From Cryomorpha sp963748925 (GTDB taxonomy: Bacteria > Bacteroidota > Bacteroidia > Flavobacteriales_D > Cryomorphaceae), in the NCBI GenBank assembly GCA_963748925.1, contig CAVVKG010000007.1:523203-587202 (forward strand): a stretch of 64,000 bases of DNA. Direction: 5' to 3'. A program made the translations under genes and the position numbers. The notes under the pieces were generated by a model. It was not told where the DNA came from and did no database searches. It saw only the letters and a program-made list of their open reading frames with translations. The stretch's first letter is position 1; each line of letters starts with the position of its first letter. Below are positions 63,263 through 64,000 of this stretch, one piece after another.

Positions 63263-64000
63263 ATGAAATCGTTTTTTCTTGGATTAGCCCTGATCCTTAC
63301 TGTAAATATTAGCATCGCACAGGATAAAAATTACACTCTCAACACCTCTGTATTCTACAATTCGGAAGGGCCTGAACTTTCTTACAATCAAGTAATTGAT
63401 GAAATTAAAGATGCAGATGTAGTTCTATTTGGCGAACTGCACAATGATGCGATGATACATTATATCCAGCTCAGAATGGTTAAAGACTTAATGAAGACTG
63501 AGAATCTAGTTCTCGGTGCAGAATTTTTTGAGCGAGATGACCAGCTTAAAATAAATGAATATACATCTGGGCTTATTCCGGCCAGAAACTTTGAGTCTGA
63601 AGCAAGACTTTGGCCAAATTACGATACTGATTACAAACCCCTCGTAGATTTAGCCCGCGATTCAGGCATTACGTTTATTGCAACAAATGTACCCAGAAGG
63701 TATGCCGCACTCGTTGCCAAAGGAGGCCTCGATACGCTAAGTGTACTTTCTAATGAAGCAAAAAAGCTATTGCCCAAATTACCTGTAGCCTTTAGTATGG
63801 ATACTCCGGGATACAGCGAAATGATAGAAATGATGGGCGGCCACGGTGCCGGCTCCGACAACATTATACAGGCTCAGGCGCTGAAAGATGCAACTATGGC
63901 AGAGTCTATTGCAAATAACCTTGAAAAAAATACCCTATTTGTTCATATCAACGGTGATTTCCACTCAGCTAGTTATGGTGGAATTTACTGGTATCTCAAA
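63263..64000 (+). CDS. ChaN family lipoprotein-like protein (3' truncated by window end)
   Basis: Starts at ATG 63263 and stays open to the last base (246 residues so far). MKSFFLGLALILTVNISIAQ is a signal peptide. The core matches the ChaN/haem-binding uptake family: VVLFGELHNDAMIHYIQLRM with the GELH motif, VLGAEFFERDDQ, and VHINGDFHSASYGG near the cut end. ChaN of Campylobacter binds haem, but a role in iron uptake here is inference. Divergent from rfbD, with about 83 bases between the starts. Confidence 0.85.
   Translation, partial: MKSFFLGLALILTVNISIAQDKNYTLNTSVFYNSEGPELSYNQVIDEIKDADVVLFGELHNDAMIHYIQLRMVKDLMKTENLVLGAEFFERDDQLKINEYTSGLIPARNFESEARLWPNYDTDYKPLVDLARDSGITFIATNVPRRYAALVAKGGLDTLSVLSNEAKKLLPKLPVAFSMDTPGYSEMIEMMGGHGAGSDNIIQAQALKDATMAESIANNLEKNTLFVHINGDFHSASYGGIYWYLK

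Noticed and set aside
1..64000. tRNA, rRNA, CRISPR, insertion sequences, replication origin
   Set aside because: All intergenic regions longer than about 100 bases were read by eye and none showed cloverleaf arms, spaced direct repeats, transposase motifs or clustered DnaA boxes. A covariance search could still reveal divergent RNAs.

Overview
The window is chromosomal DNA of a member of the Bacteroidota, most likely a marine or aquatic Flavobacteriales/Cryomorphaceae-like bacterium. Evidence: secreted proteins with type IX secretion (T9SS) sorting domains of type A and type B, ECF sigma/anti-sigma pairs of Bacteroidota type, carboxypeptidase-like/TonB-plug proteins, DUF5723 and DUF6427-like membrane proteins, and promoter -7 boxes of the form TAnnTTTG. 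Base composition is moderately AT-rich by eye. I saw no rRNA, tRNA, CRISPR array, transposase or prophage.

Layout. 1-3.1 kb: end of sucA and complete sucB. 3.1-5.5 kb: anti-sigma factor, ECF sigma factor and a frameshifted plug protein. 5.5-8.2 kb: uridine kinase, a divergent TPR protein and a frameshifted outer-membrane protein. 8.4-8.7 kb: a structured intergenic transcript candidate with a tiny ORF. 8.8-12.2 kb: purQ, a DUF6427-like gene (frameshifted), a small membrane protein and purD. 12.4-17.2 kb: thiol-redox pair, tadA, aspS and two hypotheticals. 17.6-28.8 kb: three large co-directional secreted proteins (two metalloprotease-like, one with pre-peptidase-like repeats) that share one C-terminal module. 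29.3-34 kb: YfcC-type transporter, DUF5723 protein (frameshifted) and a lipoprotein. 34.6-39.1 kb: HNH protein, trpS, a GT39-like membrane glycosyltransferase, a frameshifted alpha/beta hydrolase and gatC. 39.2-42 kb: outer-membrane protein, anti-sigma (two frameshifts) and a second ECF sigma. 42.1-43.9 kb: lepA. 44.1-48.1 kb: decayed T9SS cargo genes. 48.2-52.8 kb: metF, riboflavin synthase and a T9SS type B protein. 53-59.3 kb: leucyl aminopeptidase, pdxA, yceD, rpmF, fabH, accB and accC. 59.6-63.2 kb: phosphohexomutase and dTDP-rhamnose genes rfbB and rfbD. 63.3 kb to the end: start of a ChaN-like lipoprotein.

How the genes work together. yceD-rpmF-fabH-accB-accC is the conserved ribosome/fatty-acid-initiation cluster. 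rfbD-rfbB-pgm form one overlapping operon for activated-sugar synthesis. Each ECF pair is co-transcribed with an envelope protein, which suggests envelope-directed regulons. The 17.6-28.8 kb block looks like an extracellular protein set whose tails (beta-sandwich plus dockerin-like repeats) replace the usual T9SS domain.

Caution: at least eight single-base frameshifts, some in homopolymers, break otherwise well-conserved genes. They may be consensus errors rather than biology. Coordinates of such genes are given for the whole reconstructed locus.
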